A stretch of DNA of 64,000 nt from Pedobacter yonginensis (GTDB lineage Bacteria; Bacteroidota; Bacteroidia; Sphingobacteriales; Sphingobacteriaceae): positions 992,001 to 1,056,000 of the forward strand of contig NZ_QGNZ01000002.1 in NCBI RefSeq assembly GCF_003173595.1. The letters run 5' to 3'. This document shows positions 9,395 to 16,367 of this stretch, piece by piece. The first letter of the stretch is position 1. Each line of letters begins with the position of its first letter. Below the pieces are notes generated by a model. That model saw only the letters and a program-made list of their open reading frames with translations. It ran no database searches and had not been told where the DNA came from. Made by a program: the position numbers and the translations under genes.

Positions 9395-9442
9395 CACTCA
9401 TTCAAGAATTCAATCATTCACTCATTCAATAATTCAATCATT
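9395..9442. repeat. 24-bp tandem direct repeat, two copies
   Basis: Units 9395-9418 and 9419-9442 are contiguous and differ at one base (G or T at unit position 12). Each starts CACTCATTCAA and ends CAATCATT. A partial third copy of the first 11 bases sits at 9372-9382. It occupies the gap upstream of yceI and downstream of the Crp/Fnr gene. Function unknown; it may have arisen by slippage. Confidence 0.8.
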
Positions 9443-9465
9443 GAATAACCAGTCATTCAAAAGAT

Positions 9466-10053
9466 CTAGGGTCTAAAGTGTTTGTTGGCGAGTTCTTTTC
9501 TAACGCGACTTAGGGATTCTGGTGTGATGCCTAAATAGGATGCGATCATCCACTGAGGTACCCTGAGGGTAAGGTTTGGATAAAGTTTGATAAAGTCTAA
9601 ATATCTTTCTTCGGCGGTTGCGCTGAGCAGCATATTAATCCTTTTCTGCATAAAGCGAATAGAATTGTTAAGCAAACGGGTATGCATGGGTTGTAAGCAA
9701 GGCACTTTAATGGCCGCTTGTTCTATAAAATCGTTTGGCATCACCACCACTTCTGTCACTTCAATTGCATCGATAAAGAAAATTGAAGCTTCGTTGTTCA
9801 TGTTATTTCGATCTGAAATGAGCCAGTTTTCTGGTGCGAACTGAAGAATGTGTTCTTTACCTTTGGAATCGATAGAATACGTACGCATTAAACCTTTGCA
9901 AACAAAAAAGCCATGTTTGCTAATGTCGCCAGTGTATTGAACGATTTCGTTTTTATCGAATTTTTTAATCTTTAAATCGGCAGAAATGCTGTCGAATTGT
10001 TCATCAGTTATTTCAATTTTTTCTTTTAAATAATTTTTAAACTGATTGATCAT
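9466..10053 (-). CDS. Crp/Fnr family transcriptional regulator
   Basis: 195 residues with an N-terminal cyclic-nucleotide-binding-type beta-roll (about 20-125; NEIVQYTGDISKHGFFVCKGLMRTY) and a short C-terminal winged helix ending in QWMIASYLGITPESLSRVRKEL (about 167-188), the recognition helix. No Fe-S cysteine cluster of the Fnr type is visible, so the effector is unknown. This is the common Bacteroidetes Crp-like subgroup. The gene begins 11 bp after the stop of the FeoB-associated small gene upstream, so the two are probably co-transcribed. Confidence 0.9.
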   Translation of the reverse strand: MINQFKNYLKEKIEITDEQFDSISADLKIKKFDKNEIVQYTGDISKHGFFVCKGLMRTYSIDSKGKEHILQFAPENWLISDRNNMNNEASIFFIDAIEVTEVVVMPNDFIEQAAIKVPCLQPMHTRLLNNSIRFMQKRINMLLSATAEERYLDFIKLYPNLTLRVPQWMIASYLGITPESLSRVRKELANKHFRP

Positions 10054-10064
10054 AAAAAGAGGGA

Positions 10065-10223
10065 TTACTTTTTAAGAGGCTTAATGTCTGAAAAATCTAC
10101 ACCGCATTTGCAGTTGCCCCCGCAGCCATCTTTCTTAACTTGTAAAGATTTATAAACCAATCGGCCAACATATACCAATGCAACCGCAAAAAGTAAAAAG
10201 ACTAATATGGTTTGGATGTTCAT
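10065..10223 (-). CDS. FeoB-associated Cys-rich membrane protein
   Basis: A 52-residue protein: one N-terminal membrane helix (residues 4-24, ILVFLLFAVALVYVGRLVY) and a cytosolic tail with CGGNCKC (34-40) and a basic end, PLKK. This matches the small FeoB-associated Cys-rich family (Pfam PF12669 by memory), usually found beside feoB, where it is thought to help ferrous iron uptake. No feoA or feoB is in the window. Its stop is 11 bp before the Crp/Fnr start, which suggests an operon in which the regulator may respond to iron or redox state. A TATATTTG element lies only four bases before the ATG. Confidence 0.8.
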   Translation of the reverse strand: MNIQTILVFLLFAVALVYVGRLVYKSLQVKKDGCGGNCKCGVDFSDIKPLKK

Positions 10224-10227
10224 GTTA

Positions 10228-10235
10228 CAAATATA
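10228..10235 (-). promoter_or_regulatory. -7 element TATATTTG, possibly leaderless
   Basis: Exact TAnnTTTG on the minus strand, ending four bases before the ATG of the small Cys-rich gene. If used, transcription would begin at or within the start codon. Confidence 0.35.
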
Positions 10236-10313
10236 AGTTGCTTTTGCGGTTTGGGTTTCAGTTTAATGTAAAAAGGTTATTTGTGTGGTTTAGCTAAATG
10301 CGGTGCTGGTAAA

Positions 10314-11501
10314 TTATTCTTCCATAAAGCCTACCGTACCGCCCACCCAATCAAAGTCTGCATTGTAGCGCACGCCAATCATTTTCCCTCTGCTCAGTCT
10401 TGCCAAATTTATGCAAAGCTGAGGTTCGCCACCATCTGGCCACAAATACATCATTCTAATTTCTGCCTTTACACCACCATCGGGTGCTTGCACAGCAGGT
10501 TCATAATTTACCTTTTTTTGCAAGATCCAATTTTCTGGATCGGGAATACTTTTAATATCACTTTCGGTTACATCAATGATTACGCCCATCCCTGCGAAGG
10601 AGAAAAGCGGCTTCAAAACATAGTTTTCTAAATCCGTCGGGATGGATTGTACTTCTTTTAAAAAACGTGTTTCCGGCACAAATTCGCTCTTTAAAAACGG
10701 CATGGTGAATTTGCTAATCCTATAGAACCAATTTGGATGCGTTACCCATTCAATATCTAATTCCTCCCTCGGATCGAAACTGCTGTCAAAAATTGTTGTA
10801 TCGTTGGCTACCTCATCAAAAATTAGGCGATTATAAATTCTTTTTAATTGAATTTGTTTTCCACCTTCTTCATAAAATAAATGCTTGCCCACTTTCTTAA
10901 TGTCTTTCAGTGCAAGAATTTTAATACCAAGCATTTTTTGTGTTACAAAAAAATCTATGGCTGTTTTTTGATTTGGAGCATCAACATCCATCAACGCAAC
11001 TTCATATGCCTGATGTTTGCCAATAATGACGTCTTTAAGTAATTGAATGTAACTTTCCTCATTAAAGCCATTTAAGAAGTGATTAACGGAATGATCGATT
11101 TCATAAACTTCACGGTATGTATTGGAAAGATGATTTTGAAAACCATATAAAGATGGAAAGCCCTGCATTTCAATTAACATTGGTGTAAGCTCACTTGCTT
11201 CATTTTTACAAATTCCGAAATCAAATGTTAAGAAATGTGGATGATCATTTTCATTAGGGACATTCCAGCCCTCTGGAATGGATTTTTGAGTTAAAGCCTT
11301 AAAATTGGGCTGTTTAATGAGATCTACAATTTCGTTGCTGGCTAAAATTAATTTTTCTTTTAAAGCATTAGGAACAAAAATAGGCGTTTCTGCAACCCTG
11401 AAAGGTATTTCTAGATAGCCATCTTCCAATTTTTGCATAAAAATTTTGTATTTCTCTACGCTAAATTGCTGATTAAATTTATGTCTTTGCGCTGGTATCA
11501 T
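10314..11501 (-). CDS. ATP-grasp-like protein of amidoligase cluster
   Basis: 395 residues without signal peptide or membrane spans. I do not recognise a named family. The C-terminal third looks like the nucleotide-binding part of a circularly permuted ATP-grasp: YVLKPLFSFAGMGV (294-307) resembles the Lys plus glycine-rich loop, ENWILQKKV (323-331) the adenine-hinge strand, and KAEIRMMYLW (345-354) and CINLARLSRGK (363-373) a metal-binding strand and following helix. The middle region has KRIYNRLIFDEV (220-231). Glutathionylspermidine-synthase-type enzymes are the nearest comparison I can offer. It is the last gene of a five-gene minus-strand run of ligase and esterase genes, 71 bp after the amidotransferase. 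Predicted role: ATP-dependent C-N bond formation; substrate unknown. Confidence 0.65.
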   Translation of the reverse strand: MIPAQRHKFNQQFSVEKYKIFMQKLEDGYLEIPFRVAETPIFVPNALKEKLILASNEIVDLIKQPNFKALTQKSIPEGWNVPNENDHPHFLTFDFGICKNEASELTPMLIEMQGFPSLYGFQNHLSNTYREVYEIDHSVNHFLNGFNEESYIQLLKDVIIGKHQAYEVALMDVDAPNQKTAIDFFVTQKMLGIKILALKDIKKVGKHLFYEEGGKQIQLKRIYNRLIFDEVANDTTIFDSSFDPREELDIEWVTHPNWFYRISKFTMPFLKSEFVPETRFLKEVQSIPTDLENYVLKPLFSFAGMGVIIDVTESDIKSIPDPENWILQKKVNYEPAVQAPDGGVKAEIRMMYLWPDGGEPQLCINLARLSRGKMIGVRYNADFDWVGGTVGFMEE

Positions 11502-11572
11502 ATTCTATGGTGCATTTTGCTCAGCCCGTCATCTTTGCTTGCAAATCGGAGATGTATGGCCATTTTGGATTG

Positions 11573-12400
11573 CTAAGCCTCTTGAAAATTGCCGATTGCC
11601 TTTTGTAAAAAGTTTGGGAGTATTATATTTTGGGTAAGCACAATCCTAGCCGGGTCATCTAAACTATTTAACATATCTAAATATTTGGCTTCGCCATGTG
11701 TATCTATTATTGCCTTTTTCTTTTCATCTTGAAGGAGATACATTTTCATGCCGATTGGATCTGCTTCGGGATGGAACTGTGTGCCTATAATTTCATCAGA
11801 AAAGCGGATGGACATCATACAGCGCTCTAAATCAACATGTTTTCGTTCTTTCTCGATGGCTAAAAGCTTTGCGCCCTTGGCAACGAAAGCGTCAAAATCA
11901 GGCTCAATAACTTGCCAATCTCTGCTATCGACCGAGAAAAAAGGATTTGTAATGCCTTTAAAAATCTCATCTTTTTCGCCATTTTCGGTTAGTGTAATTG
12001 GGAAAATCCCAAAAGCATTTGATCTTCTTTCGGTTACATTGCCTAAACCGTATTTACGGCAAGCCAATTGAAAAGAATGGCAAATTAGAAAAGCATATTT
12101 CTTTTTGTTTGTATGTGTGGTGTTGAAGTTTTCAATTTGATCTAAGAGATTAAAAAAATCGTTTTCCCACTTTTCGCCTTTGCTTTCAATGGGGCTACCA
12201 GGTCCGCCGCTAGAGATATAGGCATCATAGTCTATCGACGGGATTTCTCCTTTCTGTCTTAAATCAAAAATATCAAATGACAGATCTATTTCTTGTTGGG
12301 TTTTAAAACGCGATAGAATTTCTTGAATTCCACGCATGCCCTGGTTAGGCGCACCGTTATTCATATCGATAACGGCGACCTTCAAACTACTTTTATTCAT
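11573..12400 (-). CDS. Class I glutamine amidotransferase-like protein
   Basis: 275 residues. The catalytic triad of a class I amidotransferase can be read: Cys107 in FLICHSFQLA, His210 and Glu212 in GTQFHPEAD. An SSGGPGSP oxyanion-strand motif is at 63-70. The nucleophile motif is CHSFQ rather than the classical CxGxQ, so it may be a GMP-synthase-like hydrolase of gamma-glutamyl bonds rather than a strict glutaminase. A C-terminal extension after 220 is unusual. Its start is 7 bp from the stop of the YbdK gene, a tight operon. In context it could deliver ammonia to, or cut gamma-glutamyl products of, the ligases beside it. Confidence 0.83.
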   Translation of the reverse strand: MNKSSLKVAVIDMNNGAPNQGMRGIQEILSRFKTQQEIDLSFDIFDLRQKGEIPSIDYDAYISSGGPGSPIESKGEKWENDFFNLLDQIENFNTTHTNKKKYAFLICHSFQLACRKYGLGNVTERRSNAFGIFPITLTENGEKDEIFKGITNPFFSVDSRDWQVIEPDFDAFVAKGAKLLAIEKERKHVDLERCMMSIRFSDEIIGTQFHPEADPIGMKMYLLQDEKKKAIIDTHGEAKYLDMLNSLDDPARIVLTQNIILPNFLQKAIGNFQEA

Positions 12401-12407
12401 TTATAAT

Positions 12408-13508
12408 TTACTTTGCACCAATAAGTGTTTGAGTGGTAATGTAATCAACCACCGATTCAAAGCTACCAGTTTGGGCGTAAACAGCCAACTGCCGATCTGC
12501 TCCTGTACCATGCTCCAGTATCTTGTGCACGTAATTCAAATCGTTTCTACAGCCCAAATCATCCACTACATCATCTACAAAATCCAACAATTCTAAAACC
12601 AGATTGCGGCAATTCACTTCCATTTCTTTTCCAAAATCGATTAAGTTGCCGTCAATTCCGTAGCGTGCTGCACGCCATTTGTTTTCGTTGATTAAGGCTC
12701 TTGAGTAACTGATAAACTCCATGTTTTTTAAACGGAGCTTATACAGTTTTGCACACAATGCCTGAAATAATGCAGTAAAGGCCATTGTTTCGTCGATTAA
12801 CATTGGGCAATCGCAAATGCGAAATTCTACGGTATCAAAGAAAGGGTGCACTCGAATGTCCCACCAAATTTTCTTAGCATTATCCATGCAATTGGTTTTG
12901 ATGAGTAGCTTTACATAATTGTCATAATCTTCAATACTGTTAAAAATATCGGGGATGCCAGTTCGAGGGAACTTATCGAAAATTTTAGTTCTAAAAGATT
13001 TATAACCCGTATTTCTGGATTCCCAGAATGGAGAATTTGTGGATAAGGCAAACACGTGTGGTAAAAAATACCTTACTTGGTTTGCGATGTGTATGGCCAA
13101 CTCTCGCGATTGAAAGCCAACGTGAACGTGCAGACCAAAAATTAGGTTTGAACGGGCGGCTTCTTGTAATTCGTTAACAATTTCGTTGTAGCGGGGATGT
13201 TCCGTTATCAATTGTTTTTCCCAATGCGAGAATGGGTGTGTGCCTGCAGCGCCGATGCGCAAACCTTGCTCGCCAGCGAGTTCTGAAACGGTGTAGCGAA
13301 GTTGAGAAATCTCTTTCCGAGCTTCTTCAGTTGTTTTGCAGATGCCTGTACCCACTTCTACCACAGCTTGATGCATTTCTGCTTTAACTTGGTCTTTGTG
13401 AATTTTTTGTGCGGCTTCTACAATTTTTTGGTCGTGCGAGGTGAGTTCTCTGGTAACGGGATCAATTACCATGTACTCTTCCTCTATCCCAAGCGTAAAT
13501 TCATTCAT
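12408..13508 (-). CDS. YbdK-type carboxylate-amine ligase (GCS2)
   Basis: 366 residues of the glutamate-cysteine ligase type 2 family. Visible motifs are LGIEEEYMVID (6-16, metal-binding glutamates), EMHQAVVEVGTGIC (44-57), AGTHPFSHW (88-96), GLHVHVGF (125-132) and STNSPFW (156-162). These enzymes join a carboxylate to an amine with ATP; E. coli YbdK has weak gamma-glutamylcysteine synthetase activity, but the true products of most members are unknown. The gene is third in the five-gene run, 26 bp after the ATP-grasp gene and 7 bp before the amidotransferase. No glutathione synthetase is evident beside it, so a glutathione role is not implied. Confidence 0.92.
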   Translation of the reverse strand: MNEFTLGIEEEYMVIDPVTRELTSHDQKIVEAAQKIHKDQVKAEMHQAVVEVGTGICKTTEEARKEISQLRYTVSELAGEQGLRIGAAGTHPFSHWEKQLITEHPRYNEIVNELQEAARSNLIFGLHVHVGFQSRELAIHIANQVRYFLPHVFALSTNSPFWESRNTGYKSFRTKIFDKFPRTGIPDIFNSIEDYDNYVKLLIKTNCMDNAKKIWWDIRVHPFFDTVEFRICDCPMLIDETMAFTALFQALCAKLYKLRLKNMEFISYSRALINENKWRAARYGIDGNLIDFGKEMEVNCRNLVLELLDFVDDVVDDLGCRNDLNYVHKILEHGTGADRQLAVYAQTGSFESVVDYITTQTLIGAK

Positions 13509-13534
13509 CCTAATCGTATTTAGTTAGATCCCTT

Positions 13535-14590
13535 TTATTTTTTAGCTGCGGTTTTTTTTGGTTTCGCAGCAGCTTTTTCTGATGTTGTTTTTGTCGAAAC
13601 TTTTTTAGCGGTTGCAGGTTTTGCAGTGGCTTTTGCCATTAATGGTTTGCCAGCAACTGATGCTTTAATGTATTCGCCCCAGGTTAAATTGTCTTGCCCT
13701 TCTTTTTGCGCTTTGGCCCGTTCTATGGCATAATTTGCAGTGGTTTCTACCACCCAATCAAAATTTTCCTGTCCAACACTTTTAAGGTCAGCATCCGGTG
13801 CAGGGTTACAAAAATCAATAGCGATTGGAACTCCATCTCGTACGGCAAATTCTACTGTATTAAAATCGTAGCCCAAATAATTGCATAACTTAAGGGTGTA
13901 TTCTTCTACAGTTTTTAAAAGTTTTTCGCTTGATGGTGCTTTATCAACCGCATAGCGTAAGTGGTGTGGATTGCGTGGATCGTATTGCATAATGCGAACA
14001 TGCTTACCACCAATGCAATAACATCTAAAATACTCTTCGAAAATGATTTCTTCTTGTAATAGCATCACCAATTGCTGGGTTCCGCTGTGTTTATCAAAAA
14101 AATCTTCTTTATCGTGTAATTTGTAAACATCTCTCCATCCTCCTCCATCGTAGGGTTTCATATAGGCAGGGAAACCTGTGTATTCAAAAATGGCATCCCA
14201 ATTTAGGGGCATTGTTAAATTGGAGAAGGATTCTGCGGTTGTGCCTGTTGGATGTTCTCTTGAAGGAATTAAGGCCGTTTTTGGCACGGGCACGCCAATT
14301 TGTTCTGCTAAAGCGTTGTTGAAGAATTTCTCATCTGCACTCCACCAAAAAGGGTTGTTAATAACTGCGGTTCCAGTTATGGCTGCGTTTTTTAAAGAGG
14401 CGCGGTAAAATGGCACATCTTGAGAAATACGGTCAATAATTACGGCATAATCTAAAGGGGCATTTTGAAATATCTTTTCGATTTTAACGGCTTCGGCAAC
14501 AATACCTTTTTCGGCCTTTTGGTTAATTCGCTCAATCACGGCTTCAGGAAAAGAGCGTTCCTGGCCAAATAAAATCCCTATTTTCTTCAT
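13535..14590 (-). CDS. ATP-grasp ligase with lysine/alanine-rich tail
   Basis: 351 residues. Residues 1-310 form an ATP-grasp enzyme of the RimK/D-Ala-ligase kind: PAYMKPYDGGGW (141-152) supplies the Lys and glycine-rich loop, LQEEIIFEEYFR (178-189) the hinge, and VEFAVRDGVPIAIDFCNP (246-263) the metal ligands Glu247, Asp259 and Asn262. The last 39 residues (313-351) change abruptly to a disordered K/A/T/P-rich tail like histone H1 repeats (AKPATAKK, AKPKKTAAKK). The tail could bind nucleic acid or polyanions, act as a carrier rich in lysine amines, or be neutral; none is shown. Second gene in the run, 80 bp after the esterase. Confidence 0.82.
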   Translation of the reverse strand: MKKIGILFGQERSFPEAVIERINQKAEKGIVAEAVKIEKIFQNAPLDYAVIIDRISQDVPFYRASLKNAAITGTAVINNPFWWSADEKFFNNALAEQIGVPVPKTALIPSREHPTGTTAESFSNLTMPLNWDAIFEYTGFPAYMKPYDGGGWRDVYKLHDKEDFFDKHSGTQQLVMLLQEEIIFEEYFRCYCIGGKHVRIMQYDPRNPHHLRYAVDKAPSSEKLLKTVEEYTLKLCNYLGYDFNTVEFAVRDGVPIAIDFCNPAPDADLKSVGQENFDWVVETTANYAIERAKAQKEGQDNLTWGEYIKASVAGKPLMAKATAKPATAKKVSTKTTSEKAAAKPKKTAAKK

Positions 14591-14670
14591 CGGTAATTTC
14601 TTATTTAATTGTGTAATGGTTAATCTGGTAACTGATTAATCTTTAAAATTGTTTTATTCTAAATTGCCAA

Positions 14671-15378
14671 CTAAAGTTGTGCAATATAATTTGGAAACAT
14701 TTCTCTCCATATTGGCCAATCGTGGTCGGCATTTTGCCTGATATCTAACCAATGATTAATGCCTTTTTGATTTAAAATGTGCGATAGGCGTTCGTTGTCG
14801 GGTCTGCACATATCTCGATCTGTGGTGCCCAAAACAATTTTCAGGTAATGTAATTCTGGGTTACTGTTGTGCAGTAGATAATCAACCGGGTTATTGAAAT
14901 ATACATCGTCGTTGTAGAAACCATCAAGTTGCCCGCTAATGTCAAACGCTCCACTCATGCTAAACATGTGGCTCACCAACCATGGGTGCCGAAAGGCAAA
15001 ATTTGCAGCATGATAGCCGCCAAAACTACAACCAGCGGTAATAATTTTGCTGTGACCGGTTTCATGCCTAGCTAGGGGTGCTACTTCTTCTAAAAGGTAT
15101 TTATCATACCAGATGTGGTTCTTCACCCGATCTGCTGGGTGAACGCTCTTATTGTACCAGCTTAATTTGTCGATGCCATCGGGACAATAAATTTTGATTT
15201 TTCCTTCGTTAATGAAACCCTCAACAGAGTCTATTAATTTGAAGTCCTTATTTTCAAAATATCTGCCCATGCTCGTAGGAAACAGCAGAATAGGGATACC
15301 ACCGTGGCCAAAAATGAGCATGTCGATTTCAGCACTCAAATTGGGGCTGTACCACTTTTTATGTTCTTCTTTAACCAT
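14671..15378 (-). CDS. Esterase family alpha/beta hydrolase
   Basis: 235 residues of the putative-esterase (PF00756-like) family. The nucleophile elbow is GCSFGGYHAANFA with Ser118, the likely histidine is His219 in NADHDWP, and an acid is near TTDRDM (185-190). No signal peptide. First gene of the minus-strand ligase cluster; 175 bp separate it from the divergent second esterase, so the shared gap probably carries promoters for both. Its work may be to release or trim the product of the ligases, an inference from context only. Confidence 0.85.
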   Translation of the reverse strand: MVKEEHKKWYSPNLSAEIDMLIFGHGGIPILLFPTSMGRYFENKDFKLIDSVEGFINEGKIKIYCPDGIDKLSWYNKSVHPADRVKNHIWYDKYLLEEVAPLARHETGHSKIITAGCSFGGYHAANFAFRHPWLVSHMFSMSGAFDISGQLDGFYNDDVYFNNPVDYLLHNSNPELHYLKIVLGTTDRDMCRPDNERLSHILNQKGINHWLDIRQNADHDWPIWREMFPNYIAQL

Positions 15379-15497
15379 ATTAAAAAAATGAATGTTTTAA
15401 GATAGAAATTAAATTTTACAAAAAGAACGCAATTCATCTAAAATAAAAGCCTAGTGTAAAAAATGATGGCTTACAATTAATAGTTTATCAAGATTTG

Positions 15498-15505
15498 TAC
15501 CTTTG
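15498..15505 (+). promoter_or_regulatory. -7 element TACCTTTG for esterase
   Basis: Exact TAnnTTTG match 49-56 bp upstream of the ATG at 15554. A GATAAGGGG purine-rich segment near 15533 may be part of the ribosome-binding region. No -33 TTTG seen. Confidence 0.45.
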
Positions 15506-15553
15506 CCCCGAATACTGAACGATAAAACGTTGTGATAAGGGGATTCAAACATT

Positions 15554-16363
15554 ATGTATAGTACAATTTTATCCGTAAAAGTTAACACCATTAATTTTAA
15601 GATTCCTTCTGCTTTTTTAAAGCATGAGGTTGAAATAGATATTTACGTGCCTGACGGTATTTTAGGCAATGAAAAAATAGAGCTTCTGTTGTTGAACGAC
15701 GGTCAGGATGTGGCCAAAATGAATTTTACAACAATCTTAGAAGAAGCACACCATAATAAAAGGAATCATCGATTAATTGTAGTGGCGATTAAGGCTTCTG
15801 GCGATCGTGTAATGGAGTATGGCGTGGCTGGCGTTCCAGATTTTAAGGGTAGGGGTGCTAAAGCCGATTTATATACAGATTTTGTGATTAAAGAGCTTTT
15901 GCCTTTTGTTAAAAAGAAGATTGCAATGCCCATTACAGGTAGAGTTGCTTTTGCAGGGTTTTCTTTAGGGGGTTTATCTGCCTTCGATATTGCTTGGAAT
16001 AATCCATCTGTATTTAATGCAATTGGTGTTTTTTCGGGCGCTTTTTGGTGGCGTAAGAAGGATCTGGCTGATGGCTATACCGATGCCGATCGCATTATGC
16101 ACCATTTGATAGATCATACCTCTACCCGATCGGATATGAAGTTTTGGTTAATGACGGGTACTGAGGATGAAAAGGCTGATCGCAATAAAAATCTCATCAT
16201 CGACTCTATTGATGACACCATAGATGTGGTGAAAGGATTACTTAATAAGGGCTACAAACGCCCAGAACATGTATTTTACTATGAAAAAGTAGGTGGTAAA
16301 CATGATGTGCCCACTTGGGAAACCGTAATGCCTGCTTTTTTAAACTGGGCATTTGAGGTTTAA
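15554..16363 (+). CDS. Alpha/beta hydrolase-fold esterase
   Basis: 269 residues, no signal peptide. Ser137 lies in FAGFSLGGLSAF, His250 in GGKHDVP, and acids in TGTEDEKADR (201-210). It belongs to the esterase D / enterochelin esterase-like family (PF00756). Divergent from the ligase cluster, whose first gene is also an esterase of this superfamily, so the two flank one 175-bp regulatory gap. Its stop is just 4 bp from the convergent caspase gene. Possible roles are hydrolysis of an ester or amide formed by the cluster; unproven. Confidence 0.87.
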   Translation: MYSTILSVKVNTINFKIPSAFLKHEVEIDIYVPDGILGNEKIELLLLNDGQDVAKMNFTTILEEAHHNKRNHRLIVVAIKASGDRVMEYGVAGVPDFKGRGAKADLYTDFVIKELLPFVKKKIAMPITGRVAFAGFSLGGLSAFDIAWNNPSVFNAIGVFSGAFWWRKKDLADGYTDADRIMHHLIDHTSTRSDMKFWLMTGTEDEKADRNKNLIIDSIDDTIDVVKGLLNKGYKRPEHVFYYEKVGGKHDVPTWETVMPAFLNWAFEV

Positions 16364-16367
16364 AGAA

